Below, one piece after another: positions 32,749-44,240 of a stretch of DNA of 64,000 nucleotides (positions within the stretch are counted from its first letter, which is position 1; every line of letters starts with the position of its first letter). The stretch is taken from assembly GCA_946811695.1 (NCBI GenBank), contig OX328127.1:48685774-48749773 (forward strand). Direction: 5' to 3'. This DNA is from Gonocerus acuteangulatus. Its lineage: Eukaryota; Arthropoda; Insecta; Hemiptera; Coreidae. Under the pieces are notes generated by a model that saw only the letters and a program-made list of their open reading frames with translations, was not told where the DNA came from and did no database searches. A program made the translations under genes and the position numbers.

Positions 32749-32806
<58 letters not shown>
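32749..32806 (+). repeat. (ATAC)n(TA)n microsatellite
   Basis: Short ATAC repeats then about 48 bases of TA, at the edge of repeat family A copy 2. Confidence 0.95.
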
Positions 32807-32809
<3 letters not shown>

Positions 32810-34075
32810 CCAAAAACATAAATGTGAAATAGAGGCCAAGTTCCTGCCCCCACAAAGAAACAATCCCTTCCTCAAAAATATCCCCTCTTAAAACCCCCCA
32901 AAAACGCCTTACCCTTCTACACTCCAAAAAAGTAGTATGAGTTGGTGTATTAATTCAACCAAAAATATTTGCCAGTACAAGAGATGATACAAGAAAGAAA
33001 TGTCCAAGTTCATTACTTGGAAGACCTCATAGTTACTTACTAAGAGCAGTAAAGACACTTCAACTGACCTTTAAAAACAACAATAAAAATTCTTATATCC
33101 AGTTACTAAAATATCACTTTCCTCAACCAGGTATATTCTTAAACTTGGCAATTTTTTTTTTGTGCCGAAATTATCTTTAGAGAAAAACTAAACATTGCCA
33201 AGTTTAAGAATATACCTGGTTGAGGAAAGTGATATTTTAGTAACTGGATATAAGAATTTTTATTGTTGTTTTTAAAGGTCAGTTGAAGTGTCTTTACTAT
33301 TTTGACTAGCCTATGACACTACCCGGATAAAGACCGACATGTGTGTCAAAATTTTGTCAAAATCCGTCAAACGGTGTGTATTTGTATAAGGAACAAACAG
33401 ACAGACAGACAGCTGATAGACAATTTAACCTAGCCTATGATTCTCCCCGTATCAAGACCCATCTGTGTCCCAAGTTTGGTCAAAATCGGTCAAACGGTAC
33501 GGATTTGTAAGAGGAACAAACATACAGACAGACAGCTGGTATAAGATTTTTACCGAGCCTATATGCGCCTAATTGTTTCTTAAAACATCAAATATAGGTT
33601 CTTCATACCGAGACAATTCATTTGATACCCCACATCATGGGTTTCGGACGGAATGATGGGTTTCCGAAGGAAGTACAAAACTGGAACGCCCCAGCCCCGG
33701 AAGCGTAGTAAAACACAACTTTTCGCGATATTTCGATTTTTTCCTTTAATAAAGTCTGCATATCTATCTTCATGCAAAATTTCAAGTCTCTAGCATCATG
33801 GGAAGCGCCTAATAATTTTGATGAGTCAGTGAGTGAGTGAGTCCTATAAATCCCGATTTTCGATCGCTTATATCTCAGAAACTATTCGATAGAGAATTAT
33901 GAAAATTTCCAGTTTTACTCACATCTAGTAGTATAATACCTGTGTAAAATTTCATAACTTTATCTTTACCTGGTTGAAAGTTATGAGAGGGTAAAAATCG
34001 GCTCTAAGACCGCCTGTAATATACACACAGTATGCTTAGGCCGGAACTTGGCCTGGCGCACTACCGTGCGCCTAG
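32807..34075 (-). repeat. Repeat family A, copy 2, with inner hairpin and two ~130-bp modules
   Basis: Opposite in orientation to 1-1050. It holds a ~105-base inverted repeat (33046-33296), then two modules at about 33300-33420 and 33425-33550 ('gtcaaacggt', 'ggaacaaaca.acagacagac'), then a 'gagtcagtgagtgagtgag' stretch. The plus-strand right end has a hairpin GGCGCAC-tacc-GTGCGCC followed by TAG (34055-34075). The arrangement resembles non-autonomous Helitron/INE elements. No ORF of note. Confidence 0.6.
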
Positions 34076-34931
34076 ATATACATATATAAAGATTGATAAA
34101 GCAATTTGATTATTGTTCTATTTTATTGTCAACTATTGACTTCATTTAAGTAATAATGTCTATTCTTATTTTTCTTATAATTTATTACTTCAGCCGGTAA
34201 TAATCTGAGATCAAATTTATTTTTTTTAAACAACATTTTATAAAAAAATCCAGTAAAAACTTTTCAAAATTCCTGATTTTTAAGTTGTTTCAGCACTTAA
34301 AACATTAATTTTATGATATTTTTACTACATTTAATTCAGCTCTGACATTCGAAGAAAAAAAATTTAGTTCTTATGTTTGAACAACTAAATTTAAAATTAC
34401 AGAAAAGTGTTACACATAAAAAAAATATTGAATGGGAAATAAGCAGTAGGAAAATTTAATTTTTACATCTTTTGGGCTGTTGATTATTTTTTTCAACAAT
34501 ACCTGGAGAAAAGTCTCTTAGTTTTAATTTAGAAAAATAGATTTTTATTTTTTTTCTGAAATTTAAATAATAATTATCATTGCCCGATTTCCTATCCATT
34601 TGAAACAGCAAATTAATCGTGGAAGATTCAATAACTATCAAGACAAACACCATTAATTTTCTTAGTAGGATAGGTATTATGAACGCACTACTCAATTGTA
34701 GTTAATTTCATACAAAACTATTAAGCTGTCATGACTGAATCAGGTTCCCATAATTCTATATAATTTCTCACATCTTACTTTAGAGAAAATTTAATTACAA
34801 ATGAACAAAATTTAAATTAAATTCCATGCTTGTACCTACTTCTAAATGAATCTTTCAGTCTTAAAATTCTGCCTTAAAATTATAGTATAGCACCTTAATA
34901 ATGGAAGCCAACATTTCTACAGGGTTTATAT

Positions 34932-34934
<3 letters not shown>
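34076..34934. other. AT-rich intergenic DNA
   Basis: No gene or repeat recognised; the minus-strand 79-codon ORF at 34456-34695 is AT-driven and has no known domain. Confidence 0.5.

Positions 34935-35006
<72 letters not shown>
34935..35006 (+). repeat. (TA)n microsatellite at the 3' end of a SINE
   Basis: About 70 bases of TA next to the 3' end of the minus-strand SINE at 35007. Confidence 0.95.
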
Positions 35007-35009
<3 letters not shown>

Positions 35010-35335
35010 TCCCGTAACAGGCCACGAGGGTCCTGAGGGGCAGATACTATAGAGGTATCTGATTCATAACCATAAGGTACACTAGGGAGATAGTGTGGTC
35101 AATACTATGCTCCGGCTGCCTGATTTTCCCCTTTGACTGTTAGAGTCAATAGCACCCAAGGTACCCGTTATTGAATTAATTAAAGGCAGGGTTGGCCTAG
35201 GGACGGTCAGGGAGGCCGAATTCAACCCATGAATGAAGACACTAGAAGAAAAAAATCTTTAGTGCTTGCTCGGGATTTGAAATCAGGTCCTCCAGCTTAT
35301 TAGTCCAGTGCTATACCACTGAGGTAACCTCGCCC

Positions 35336-35337
<2 letters not shown>
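35007..35337 (-). mobile_element. tRNA-Ile-type SINE, near full length
   Basis: On the minus strand the head 'gaggttacctcagtggtata' begins at 35337, with 'actaataagctggaggacct' and a B box carrying one extra base; the body ends 'cctgttacgggactg' and passes into (TA)n instead of poly(A). It is close to the copies at 4832 and 45947. Confidence 0.9.

Positions 35338-35394
<57 letters not shown>
35338..35394 (+). repeat. (TA)n microsatellite between SINE and foldback element
   Basis: About 56 bases of TA fill the gap between the SINE head and the foldback terminus at 35395. Confidence 0.95.
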
Positions 35395-35397
<3 letters not shown>

Positions 35398-36142
35398 GGT
35401 GTCCCGTAAATGTCTAGTCATATTGTGAGGGGTGATAGAGGACCCTTAGGGGAACAAAAAATGTTCTATGACAATTTCCCGAAATCTCGCCCGGTATTAC
35501 GGTATTAGGATTTTTTTTTTATATTCATGGAAGTAATTTTTTTTTAATGTTTTAAGTAAATATTTACTTAATATTTGTGTAAACATTTATAAAAATACAT
35601 ATTTCATTTCAGCTTTTTGAATAAACTGAAGAAAAAAAAAAATTTCTTTTCACAGATCCATGTTTTTTTTGTTAACTTTTGTTCTTAAACCGTTCAAATT
35701 CTTCAATAACACAAGATTGTGATACATGAATGGAAAGCTGGTTAAATGAAGAAGTTTTTCTGAAACCCGGAAATCTCAGATCCTTCGCATTGAGGAGTAA
35801 CGCTGGAAAGAAATATCAATAAAATGTCAGGAAATTTAGAATAGCTTTCTTTTGGTAGAATATACATACTTACATTCACTCATTTTAACGTTTACTCCCA
35901 ACTAGTCTTATAGTAAATTTACTCAGCTTTCGATTGGTTTCACTCTTTTTCTAGTAGTACCATCTGGGACGGAGCTACAATCATTATTGTTCTAAAAAGC
36001 ACGCCTGTCTTAAAAAATCAATAAAACGACGTTTTCTCCCTTATGGGCGAGATTTCGGGAAATTGTCATAGAACATTTTTTGTTCCCCTAAGGGTCCTCT
36101 ATCACCCCTCACAATATGACTAGACATTTACGGGACACCCTG
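35395..36142. mobile_element. Deletion derivative of the foldback element
   Basis: The left arm is only about 97 bases (CAGGGTGTCCCG... to about 35491). The right arm (about 35503-36142) matches 28243-28882 almost base for base. Both termini abut TA. The ~1-kb loss removes most of the left arm and all of the centre. Confidence 0.88.
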
Positions 36143-36229
36143 TATATATATAGGATGAGTCCCATTTCCTGCAAACTATATTTTGTGTTTCAGATAGACA
36201 CGTAGATGGATTTTTCTGCACATATGTAA

Positions 36230-37309
36230 CTAGACCTTATAGTACCGTGCTTCGTCACGGCAGATAAGTAGTTATGTTATTGCATTAAATAATGTATCAT
36301 CAAAATTAACGATACTATATAATTTTGGGCAGTTGAGTAGTGCACGGTTCCCGTCATACGATATGTTTCTTTTTTTGTTTTTTTTTAATAGCACCAGGCA
36401 CGGCGTGCCATTGCTATTTGTACGATATGTTAATAACGATATGTTATTGATCAATTGATATCTAATCAAATTATAATGTTTCTTGACACTGGTACGGAGC
36501 GCCCCAATGTCAAAAAAACAGATAACATTAAGACAATCCGTCATCTATAGTCTACCAGTAACATGAGCTCAACCAGATCAGGTTAAAATTTGTTGTCAAT
36601 AATAAATGGACGTTAAAATTTAAAAATTTATTATCCCAAGATGTGATTTGGAAACACCCATTATATTTGCGAGCATTACCGAGAAGTATTGTGACTGGAG
36701 ATCCTGATGGGTGGGGACGCTCTGCAAGGGTTGGGGATATTGTTTCCTCGGATAAACTATCACCAGGTATAGCGAAAACTCTATGAGGGGCAAAATCACA
36801 GTTTATTTCTAGTAATTCAAGGTCTGCCATCATAGTTGAAATGAAGAGCAAATAAAAATAATATGAAATTGATACAGTACGGTAACGGATGATCTGTTAT
36901 CATCCTAGCAACGCACGCTACATAGGCGTGGATGATCTCTTTATAACCAAGTCAAAGTTCAAACCCCTCTAAAAATACTTAAAAATTTGAATATCATAAA
37001 ATCCTACCTTAAAGAAAATTTCAGATTGTACTTTCAAGCGGTTTGGGCTGAGCGATGATGGGTGAGTGTGTGAGTAGTATTTGACAAATATATTGTAGAT
37101 TATTATTATTAGCCGAGTGTACATAAAGGCTAGTAACACAAAAATGTAAAAATGACGCATTTTCTGCACGAATTTCAAACAAAAGAACCATATTCCAATG
37201 CACGGATTCTGCTGGTTAACGAACTTGATCTTTGGAATTACAAATATTATTTTTTCACCAAAATTCATTAAAATTGGTTCATATTTAGACAGCTAGACAG
37301 CGAACAGAC

Positions 37310-37360
<51 letters not shown>

Positions 37361-37490
37361 AATTCGAACCACCGTTAATTTCGTGATCTGTAGGTTTGGG
37401 ACGTAAAGTTTTCTAGTCGGCATATCCGAATTGCTTCATGAGGTCAATATCATAAGCGGGTTTCCTCCCTATCAGGGAGGGAAGGAATAA
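36230..37490 (-). mobile_element. Helitron-like non-autonomous element, copy 2, with 5' leader and microsatellite
   Basis: On the minus strand it starts near 37490 with 'ccctccctgatagggagg', has an internal (TG)(TA)n at about 37313-37360, 'catcatcgctcagcccaaac', the shared middle blocks, and ends in hairpin CCGTG-acgaag-CACGG, then CTAG (36230-36233). The 99-codon ORFs at 36552-36851 and 36969-37268 are not recognised. It is collinear with 10536-11341, and its leader matches 24165-24420. Confidence 0.65.
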
Positions 37491-37504
37491 ACGCGCCAAA
37501 ATTG

Positions 37505-37533
37505 TCCTTTTTTTTTTTTTTTTTTTTTTTTTT
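37505..37533 (+). repeat. T homopolymer (about 26-29 bases)
   Basis: Pure T run directly beside the 5' end of the Helitron-like copy. Confidence 0.95.
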
Positions 37534-38360
37534 ATAAATATGGTTATTGAATAAAAGACAACGAATACAATAAGACGTGTGTACCTCTATACCACACAAA
37601 CACTCTATTTCTAGGATTAACACACTGCAGTGTTAGTTTATCAATTATTTATAAGGGAAAAATGTCACAAAAACCCTGACTTATTCTACTAACTACGTAC
37701 TAAGACACATCATATAATGATAATATTAATTAACGATAACTAAAATAATTAATGATAAATAATACTTAATTACATGATAATGATAATAATTATTTGAAGA
37801 GATATTACACTGATAAGTAATAGGAGAGGTAATTAATAATTAATAGGCATAAAACTAATTGAAGCAAACTAAATTCATTAAAGACTGATTGTAGAAGACC
37901 TGTGTTTATTATTGTCCTCCGTTAAGATTAAATCTATGTATCTATTTATTTCCACATTCTTCCTATGGAGAGGGGGAGGATATCCATCTCGTTGATCAAC
38001 AAGATCACTAGTAGTATTTATAAAATATGTTAAATAAATATAAATATTTAAATTATTATATGTTTAAATACTTAAGTATTTTACATAAGTTTGTTAGGTA
38101 ATTATTCTACTTTTTTTCCATCCAAGTTTAAGTCCATTTTGTGATACACCACTGCCATTTCGAAGAAAGCACAGGTACCTTTGCTACAACAAATGCGACA
38201 TCATTGAGGTCATCAAGGTAGCATTCCCTTTTCATGACGGTCAGGAGAAAGAGCACTTTTACTGTAGTATTCCTAGGGAATAGGCCGAAGTACTAAACTG
38301 AGTTAAGGAGTGAGTATGAGGGCGTGAGTGAGTGCCACTAATTCGGATGAGAGGAGCTGA
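37534..38360. other. AT-rich intergenic DNA
   Basis: Short 'aattaatgataa'-type repeats at about 37720-37860; no gene recognised. Confidence 0.5.
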
Positions 38361-38810
38361 CGTATAAGGATCTAACGGTCCGACACTCAAGAGTGGCGAA
38401 CATTATGGGCAATTCCACAGCAGTTCTTCCTTTTACAGAGCCTCCGTTAGCAAGCCAATGTCCAGTGGATCTGCAGCATCACTCTACTACTATCGAGTCC
38501 TCTTCCTTATCCGCCAGAGAGCGGTACTACTCAACCTCTCAGATTCCTCACAAATTCAGGGAGGAACCGGGAGACTCCAGGTTCTGGATCCCGACTCGAT
38601 GATTCGGATTTGGGGATCGCCACGTGTTCAAAAATTCTCATGCAGGAGAAGTATGTTTGAGTCCCGTCTGCAGCCGGTTGAGGTCTTTCATCTATGGGCC
38701 TGTTGAATGAAATCCTTCCTCCACCATGGATGTTTAGGAAGCTTGGCAACCTACAGATAGCCCGACGCTAATGGCCTAGATGCAGATAACGTCGTAAAAA
38801 AATCAGATCC
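38361..38810 (+). mobile_element. Probable tRNA-derived SINE with the shared 3' tail
   Basis: A GC-richer segment contains a B-box-like 'gtttgagtccc' (about 38656-38666) and ends in 'cgacgctaatggcctagatg' and 'cgtcgtaaaaaaa'. That end is the tail of the Met-anticodon SINE, joined here to an unrelated upstream part. The overlapping ORFs at 38393-38749 on both strands show no domain. Start of the element is uncertain. Confidence 0.45.
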
Positions 38811-39149
38811 GGTTAGCGCGATTAGTACGAGCGCCTCAATGACATATAAAAATACCATTTAATAATTACGTATTTTATGGAGCAGAAGGACCAATTTCAC
38901 TCAGTTAATGAAATTTGACGTTCCGCTCCATAAAATAAAATTATGAAAAATCATGCCACTATCTTATAATACTTATAATAATTATAGAACGCCTCTTTTT
39001 GTTCCAATTGATAGCTTAACGAACATTGAATCTTGTACACACCCTAGTTGTATTTTATTTATTTAATTATCCCCTTCTTTGGCAATAACACAACTATCAG
39101 CGTCTTCTGAATTTGGTCTCACTGCGAAACCAACTGTATTGATGGTATG

Positions 39150-39151
39150 AT

Positions 39152-39214
<63 letters not shown>
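39150..39214 (+). repeat. (AC)n(AT)n microsatellite
   Basis: AC repeats for about 26 bases pass into about 38 bases of AT. Confidence 0.95.
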
Positions 39215-39218
<4 letters not shown>

Positions 39219-40800
39219 CAAAATATTTGGCAAATTTGAGGTTTCAATGAGAATGCCAGCTCATCCCTGATTTATAAACAAATCTAATATCATTCCGGCA
39301 GAAATAGGCTGAACCCTGACGTGCCATATGGAAGCCACTTTAGGACATTAAAGCTATATATTTAGGTTAAATCCCTCCTGCGAGAAAGAAACCTTCATAA
39401 CTGTTTTGACGTGGCCTTTGTAACAGAAGGTTCCCTTACACAGGTAGGCTGTGAACATAGAATAGATCGAGCTCCTGAAACTCCAATGTATATGAATCTA
39501 GTAGAGCAAATAAATATGTGTTAGTTGTAAATGTGCTTTTCATTAATTAATCTTCTTATTTGAAATTGGTGACAAATAGATTGATTAAACTGATTACCGG
39601 ATTTTATGATTCTGTTGACTCTGGATCGGTTGGTAGGTAGCATCCGGTAATCAACGCCTCGCTGAATAGGGATTGTTTCCAGTCAAGAGAATCCCCACAT
39701 AATAAACCATGGCTAATTCATTTGACATAAGCACGGTTCCGCTCGGCTTGTCCTTAGACGGCGATACGCCCGTCGTCAGTTTTTCCCTCGTTATCATCCC
39801 CGTCGAGTGCCTTCTTCTCAGCAGGAACGGACTGCCTGACACCGTCCGGAAAAAAATAAAAATGAAGAAAAAATATGCCTCAAACAATGGAAAAATTCAT
39901 AACATTTCACCCTTGGCTGGTCTCCCTCCACTTCGCGGTTACTCGAGCTTCGGTCGCCATTGTTCCCAAGGCCCTGAATGGAACGACTAGGCAAAGCTCT
40001 GGAGGACCGTTAATTTTCTGAATGTTGGACCCTACCTAGTAAAGGTGTTGATATTCCAATGAGCTTATATGTCCTATACGTAATCAAATTTCATAGTTAA
40101 GTGCTGCCAAGAGTTCCAGGATGGTAGTTAAAATATAGTGATGAGACACAGACAAATATAAACTGAAGTAAATAATATGGTCCCGGTTTGTCGACTAATC
40201 AGGTTCTCTGTTTACGCCTAAAAATGTCTCTGAAGTTGTCAGGGTTATTTACATTTTGGGCCCAGTTTCACCCCATTGAGTATTGTCATCTACATGCACC
40301 CTGTATAAAGACAATTAGCCTAAAACATTTCTTATCCATAAGAGATTACATTGTTTATTAACATTTATTTTAGAGACACAAATCTTGTTAGTCAGACCTT
40401 TTCAACGTGAAATATTCATCAAAGCCTTATTTCCTGAATCAATCTTTAAGCAATTAAAACAAAAAACAAAACAAAAACACTGTAAGGAGACAGCTGGAAA
40501 CCTCTTATGATTTTTACTTCTTGCCACAGCTTGCTTAACTAAAAAAAATATTCGACTCTTAGTTAATATTTGTAATTTCGTAAATTCTCTTGGGTGTTGG
40601 AAACACATTATACAGAGAGGAAAACTAAAATCAATAAACACTTAGAAAAAGCCAGATTAAAGAGTGGCTTTTATTTTTCAGATTTATTCATTTCTCCAAA
40701 AAAGATGATTTATTTTTTCCTGATTCCATGACAGTTGTATGTTAAATTTACTATAACCAATGATTGTGATATGTTTTATCAATTACCAATAACCATAAGT
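39215..40800. other. Intergenic with an unidentified GC-richer block
   Basis: Positions 39690-39860 and 39900-40010 are clearly GC-richer than the surroundings and hold overlapping unrecognised ORFs on both strands (79-93 codons). The 3' end of the first block, 'ctgacaccgtccgg' plus A run, could be a retroposon tail. Confidence 0.4.
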
Positions 40801-40816
40801 GTGTGTGTTTTAGAGA

Positions 40817-40895
40817 CATACATATAGCATATATCTTGTCTGACAGACGCACACATATAATTGTTTGTGTGTCGGACAAGATATATCCATGTATG
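40817..40895 (+). other. Imperfect 79-base hairpin
   Basis: Two ~33-base arms, 'catacata...atatatcttgtc' and 'gacaagatatat...atgtatg', pair around a loop near 40848-40862. The arms include a perfect 12-base complement. It could be a small MITE or a precursor-type hairpin; nothing shows that it is transcribed. Confidence 0.5.
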
Positions 40896-42420
40896 TATAT
40901 ATCTATCTTGGAAGATCTCATTTACTTAGGTTTTTTTAGCACATGTATTTTTTTTAGTATCTAATACTTGAAAGGAGATGTTACTACATCTCATCCAATA
41001 GTATATCTTAATTTCTCGAATTTATATGAAAAGGCTAGATTCCCCATTAAGTCGTTTTATATATGATTAGCCTGGTATTTATGATAAGTACAAACTCTAT
41101 TTATGGTAGTCCGAATACAAACTCCGTGCAACAAAACTGGCCAGTTTTAATCACTTTGCAGAACTAAGGCCGTTGCAGTAAAACACACCCTTGACCAATG
41201 CAGTGGCCATGGGAGCCCCATTTCAACAAGCAGTACCGCCCTGGCGGTCCAACAAAGAAAAACATATAATAAAAGCTGCAGTAAGGTGGAACATATTTAC
41301 TGCTTATTGGACCCTTTTGAGTACTCCCTCGACTGGTTGTGTTTATTGACAATTACAAACTGAATGAGTGACGTTTAGTGTGGATTATATTGGTGATACT
41401 ATCCTCGTGTTCCCCCGCTCATTCTGGAGTGTAAATATACTGTCGGCAGTAAATATTCTCTTTCCTCTCATTATTGCTGGCCGTCTGTCATTAGAGATGG
41501 ACGCTCTTTCTCCCGTCCGTTCTATCTCCCGAGAAACGTCCAGTATTTGCTCTGTGTTGTGGCCGCTGATGAATGTTAACAGCCGGACTTGATTACATTC
41601 AGCTCAAGAGGTTAGAGTTGTGAATGGATTGTTTTAGTGTATTCACAGCTTCATGGGGGGAGGGAAATCTCATCAAGTTCTCCTATTCATTTTGTAATTC
41701 TAGAGAAAAACACGTTTAAATAAAAAAAAAAAAAAACAAAGAAAAAATAATTTAATTAGGACATACAATTCATTTATTGGGCGGTTTAATGTCCCTATTT
41801 AATAAAGCTAGATTTCTCCAAACGTTGAAAAGTACTAAGAAAGAGCACAATATAATTTAAAAATAAGGACGAAAATACCCCTTTTCAAATAAAACCAGTA
41901 AAATATAGTTTTTATGTGTATTTTTTTTACGTTCTCATAAGCATGCTGGCTTCAAAGTTCAAGAAAAAATATTTAAATCTTTATATTTCGCCTTCCATCG
42001 AACGAAACCACTTCCTGAATAACAAGCACTATTTTATCCGACTGAGGTGGTAATTCAGTTATCTACACTTTTCGAAGGAAGTTTATTTTGAATGGTATTT
42101 CAACAAAAATAATTTAAAACGCTTTTCGAGATTTAGAAAGTCAAATTGGTGCATACAAAAATAACATTGGTTCAAATTTGTATAGGTTCCATATATATAT
42201 ATATGTTTATTGTGACATTTAATATTACTAACTTTACATGAATGTGAGGAGGCAGGTCAATAATAAAAATATACAATTAATTCAGTTCAAAATCTTTTAT
42301 TTTTCGCTCTACATGTTTCAGCTGAGTACGGCAAAACCTTTGGCTCTAAGGGCTGTTCATAACAATTATTAATGATGTGACCAGACATAGATGTGTATAT
42401 TGTGTATTTTTTATTATTGA
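40896..42420. other. Intergenic, no recognised gene
   Basis: A 74-codon ORF at 41368-41592 lies in less AT-rich sequence but has no known domain. Positions about 42295-42345 ('cgctctacatgtttcagctg') resemble part of the foldback element at 60114. Confidence 0.45.
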
Positions 42421-42440
42421 CGTTCACCCACACATTTTAA

Positions 42441-42605
<165 letters not shown>

Positions 42606-42970
42606 CCGGTGTTTTGTGCTCTAGTTAAAAATCATTTTGCTTACATTATTGATGAACAATGTTTTCGGAAAATGTGGTCCGGATAGTGGGAAAATGTTTT
42701 TTGAAGTGAGGGGCAAGTAAAAGTTGACTAATAATGCCTGGAAATTTTAAATTTACACTATAGTGATGGCTTATCCAAATGTGGACTTTCTTACCTTGTT
42801 TTTGATGCAGATGCTTTCCAGTTTCATCTTTGAATGACGTTTTGAGGGTAAGCTTCAACGATCATTATATTAGAAAAAGAAAAATACCGAAAAAATTTCA
42901 TTTTTAAACGTTTGTATAGAATTAAGAAGAAAACGCGGTCCACTTGAAGTTCCGTCGCCATTCTTCTTGA

Positions 42971-42978
42971 TGACGTCA
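42971..42978 (+). promoter_or_regulatory. CRE-like palindrome TGACGTCA upstream of LINE ORF1
   Basis: A perfect TGACGTCA, followed by an AT-rich 'tatttata', lies about 215 bases before the ORF1 start, in the presumed 5' UTR of the element. It could be a CREB/ATF-type site of an internal LINE promoter; no functional evidence. Confidence 0.3.
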
Positions 42979-43192
42979 TATTTATAGCGTCGTAGGTTTC
43001 TAGACCCGCAATTAACAGTAACTTTAAAATGTTCGATTTCTATTTCTTCACTATCTAAATAGACCCGGCATTGCCTCCTGCTCGATAGATACTGGCTTAT
43101 CCACTCATTTATGTCTACTACATACTCTTATCCCTAACAACTTATCTCATTCTCAGTTAATTAATACTTCTTATTTAAATCAATACTTCAAA

Positions 43193-43951
43193 ATGGATAA
43201 CGATTTTGAAAGCAAACCAGGCTATACACTAGACGATGTTTTCAAAATCATAGCACTGATCCATAAGGACATAAAAAAGAGCAACGAAGAAGCTAAAATA
43301 TATAAAGAGGAGCTTGAAAAAACTAAAGAAAGAGTCCAAGCCCTAGAATCTTCTCAAAAAATGTTTGTAATAGAACTTCAGAATCTTAATAAAATAATCG
43401 AGGAACAGGATATCCAGAGACGAAGAAAAAATTTAATTTTGTATAATTTTCCGGAAAACAGAGAAGAAACTCCCCTCAGCCTTGTTGATGGTTTTGTCCA
43501 GCTCATCGATGGAAAACTTCGAATTCCCCTACAGAAAATGGAAGTGGATTGTGCCATAAGACTAGGGCGTAGACACGAAGGTAAAGTTAGGCCAGTTCTT
43601 GTCAGATTAAATTCAACTTGGCGCACGTTTGAAATACTTCGTCGGAATAAACAAATAAAGGAGCATGGTTTGAGTTTTTCAGACGACCTACCAAAAGAGA
43701 TCAGATTAAAACGAAGACAACCTATACCATATCTGACAGTAGCCAGAGAGAAAAATATTCATGCAGTCTTGAGAGGGAATAAACTCTTAATGAATAGTCA
43801 GCTCTACTCCCTTGAAGACCTGGAGAAGAATAAAGAGTTAATGATAACCATCGGAGCAGCGAAGCCTCGCGAGGAAATGAAGGAAGCATCTGCAGCCGAC
43901 GATACGGGTATTCCCATGAAGAGTTTCCCAGTAAGATGGAGAATGTCGTAG
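43193..43951 (+). CDS. Non-LTR retrotransposon ORF1 protein
   Basis: An open frame of 252 residues. Residues about 25-75 form a Lys/Glu-rich heptad-type coiled coil ('KEELEKTKERVQALESSQK'). Residues about 75-175 resemble the RRM-like core of LINE ORF1 proteins: 'RRRKNLILYNFPENREET', then 'AIRLGRR', 'RPVLVRLNS', 'FSDDLPKE' and 'AREKNIHAVL'. In the family this protein trimerises and binds element RNA in the cytoplasmic particle. At 43921 a second frame opens through 44028 that encodes about 35 residues very rich in Lys/Arg, so a one-base indel may have cut off a basic C-terminus. An ORF2 endonuclease scrap follows. The start has a good context (caaaATGG). Confidence 0.8.
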   Translation: MDNDFESKPGYTLDDVFKIIALIHKDIKKSNEEAKIYKEELEKTKERVQALESSQKMFVIELQNLNKIIEEQDIQRRRKNLILYNFPENREETPLSLVDGFVQLIDGKLRIPLQKMEVDCAIRLGRRHEGKVRPVLVRLNSTWRTFEILRRNKQIKEHGLSFSDDLPKEIRLKRRQPIPYLTVAREKNIHAVLRGNKLLMNSQLYSLEDLEKNKELMITIGAAKPREEMKEASAADDTGIPMKSFPVRWRMS

Positions 43952-44127
43952 CGGAAAAGACTTCAGCTAAGCTGGGAAAGTTCGCACTTCGACGTCGGGC
44001 TAAATCTCGAAAGAGTCCACGAAAGTAGATCTCGGCCCCATTATCAGAGCATTCGATACTGTCACAACGGAACCCGACTCAGCGAGAAATAGAAATACAC
44101 GATTTATAGTGAATTATTTGCGTGCTT

Positions 44128-44240
44128 TGAGAATAATGTTAACCTCCTTCTTAATTTGAACCAGTATATCTCTTAAAAATAGAGATATTTCATGCATCTT
44201 GGAAACATGGGTAACTAAAGAAAAAAGTAATAATGGATAA
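44128..44240 (+). pseudogene. Start of LINE ORF2 endonuclease, truncated
   Basis: After a frameshift, 'SLKNRDISCILETWVTKE' matches the N-terminal endonuclease motif (D-I-x-C-L-x-E-T-W) of LINE ORF2, including the catalytic Glu. An upstream frame reads 'NLLLNLNQYIS', again as expected. Sequence then turns into A-rich low-complexity DNA; the rest of ORF2 is missing, so the copy is dead and 3'-truncated or internally deleted. Confidence 0.6.

Noticed and set aside
36552..36851. 99-codon minus-strand ORF as a conserved Helitron protein
   Set aside because: The matching region of the other copy (10850-11060) does not keep the frame, so coding conservation is not supported.
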